Origin: a virus
IMG/VR virus record: IMGVR_UViG_3300049596_000182
Span: 1 to 64,000 of that record
Strand: one strand, 5' to 3'
DNA: 64,000 nt
Part shown: positions 63,058-64,000 of the stretch, one piece after another
How positions within the stretch are numbered: position 1 is the stretch's first letter
Layout: each line of letters starts with the position of its first letter
Position numbers and translations under genes: made by a program
The notes under the pieces: generated by a model
The model's database searches: none
What the model saw: the letters and a program-made list of their open reading frames with translations, nothing else
What the model was told of the DNA's origin: nothing

Positions 63058-64000
63058 TTAAGGAATCAAAGTAGTTGTTGTTGAAGTACTAGGCCAAACA
63101 GTAGTTGTAGTAGAAGTAGTACTTGTTACAGGACCGCTCTCATTAGTAACAGCACCTAAAGCAGCAACTAAAATTGCCTCGATTGCAGCAGTTGCACCAC
63201 TAGGGATAGCAATGATTACAGTGCTATCTTCATAGATATAGTCGCCCCACTGATACTCAGACCTGTTATACTCATTAAACTTAATGTAATAAGTGTCATA
63301 AGTAGTACCATCAGTTACCCAAGACTCAAAGTTCTCGTTGTAACCAACCATTCTGTACAAATGTTTAAGGTAACCAGCTTGATAGCTATAGAAGTTTTTC
63401 TCTAATTGCTTAATCTCATCTGAAGTACCAGATATGTAAGAAGCACGTTGAGTAACTACAGCCTCAGCAACGATGTTACAATTGTCAGCAACGATGAAGT
63501 CAGCAGTTGTAGCTGGTCCACTGTACACAAAAGTACGGAAGTACATACGATCGTATTCCCAAGGGAAAGCAGCAACATCACATGGTTGACCATATTTAGT
63601 TAATGGTTTACCAGAGATAACTAACTTAGCGTTTTGATCGTTACCAACTCTTTGGAATTGATAGAAAGTGTTGAAGCTAATGTTGTCAGGGTTGTTACCT
63701 GGAGCTTCTTGTTCAAACTTTAAGATAGCTTGATCAATAAAAGCAGGAACATCAACTTCTGCACAAGGATCGCCACCACACTCTAAACAAGGAGCAACAA
63801 CTGTAATAGAACGGGTGAAACCGTTGAAATACAATGTGTCAATGTAAGAAGAATGAGCACGTAATGTGAATGTTACAACCTCACCTGGCTTAACGTTAAA
63901 GTTACTAATCTGAGTTACTTGGTTAGCAGCAACTGGGTTACCAGTCACCTTGTACCATTCTGTAACGTTTGATTTGCAAGAAGAACCTGTAGGACATCCA
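63058..64000 (-). CDS. Virion structural protein with poly-Thr C-terminus, 5' end outside window
   Basis: The frame stays open to the right edge (it reads GCPTGSSCKSNVTEWYKVTG before the first in-frame GTG at 63948), so the true start is upstream. Visible: a beta domain (PGEVVTFTLRAHSSYIDTLY), a Cys cluster (CLECGGDPCAE), a mixed domain (DRMYFRTFVYSGPATTADF, EIKQLEKNFYSYQAGYLKHL) and a hydrophobic Ala-rich strip (AAIEAILVAALGAV). It ends in a short Ser/Thr tail (STTSTTTTVWPSTSTTTT). The terminator-like hairpin directly behind it suggests strong expression. A major virion protein is likely; I cannot tell capsid from tail. Confidence 0.65.
   Translation of the reverse strand, partial: GCPTGSSCKSNVTEWYKVTGNPVAANQVTQISNFNVKPGEVVTFTLRAHSSYIDTLYFNGFTRSITVVAPCLECGGDPCAEVDVPAFIDQAILKFEQEAPGNNPDNISFNTFYQFQRVGNDQNAKLVISGKPLTKYGQPCDVAAFPWEYDRMYFRTFVYSGPATTADFIVADNCNIVAEAVVTQRASYISGTSDEIKQLEKNFYSYQAGYLKHLYRMVGYNENFESWVTDGTTYDTYYIKFNEYNRSEYQWGDYIYEDSTVIIAIPSGATAAIEAILVAALGAVTNESGPVTSTTSTTTTVWPSTSTTTTLIP

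Noticed and set aside
1-64000. tRNA genes, integrase, att sites or insertion sequences
   Set aside because: I found no cloverleaf-like sequence, recombinase motifs or terminal inverted repeats; gaps between genes are all under about 185 bases.

Overview
The window looks like the late (structural, tail and lysis) part of a crAss-like tailed phage of a Bacteroidota host. Three things point there: (1) a 15 kb gene carries the DFDID metal-binding signature of the single-chain, QDE-1-type virion RNA polymerase known from crAss-like phage phi14:2; (2) the order ring protein, IHF-like protein, tubular/ring protein, large stabilisation (muzzle) protein, cargo proteins, polymerase is the crAss-like order; (3) the promoters I can see fit the Bacteroidota pattern (TTG or TTTG at -33, TAnnTTTG at -7), and Shine-Dalgarno sequences are largely missing. 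The DNA is AT-rich. Every gene I can support is on the minus strand, so the map reads from right to left. TAA, TAG and TGA all end genes, so there is no sign of stop-codon recoding.

Layout in direction of transcription. 64000-58900: virion surface genes (a structural protein cut by the window edge, three small or conserved proteins, a collar-type fibre, a DUF1566-like lectin-fold protein and a Thr-rich display protein), closed by a strong terminator. 58825-42547: a promoter, then a metallophosphoesterase, two ring/tubular proteins around an IHF-like protein, the 1625-aa muzzle with a poly-Thr tail, a 288-aa partner, and two large internal virion proteins, one with a zinc ribbon, a possible ADP-ribosyltransferase-like part and an HExxH peptidase, the other with a glycine zipper. 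42505-19770: a promoter, a 901-aa cargo protein, the 5004-aa RNA polymerase polyprotein and a 1647-aa protein with a PD-(D/E)XK nuclease core. 19720-12045: a promoter overlapping a perfect palindrome, a 2208-aa tail fibre ending in an S74 chaperone, and small tail proteins. 12029-7568: a GT9-like glycosyltransferase, then a lysis block (membrane proteins, GH19 endolysin, spanin-like pairs) and a 42-aa basic protein. 7475-1: a promoter, a collagen-like/C1q-like protein, several small display proteins, two glycosyltransferase genes and a ferritin-like protein.

Two themes stand out. First, the virion surface seems to be built from a small set of interchangeable anchor modules, poly-Thr (mucin-like) linkers and variable tips: at least eight genes carry poly-Thr tracts and four anchor types are reused. 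Three glycosyltransferase genes lie beside them, one with three tandem catalytic units, suggesting that the phage sugar-coats its own fibres. Second, the virion RNA polymerase is the core of a polyprotein whose last ~700 residues string together ASCH-like, SLOG-like, NADAR-like and HExxH peptidase-like domains. If ejected with the polymerase, this would deliver nucleotide- or ADP-ribose-acting enzymes at the moment of infection. All functional statements rest on motif reading; no database search was run.
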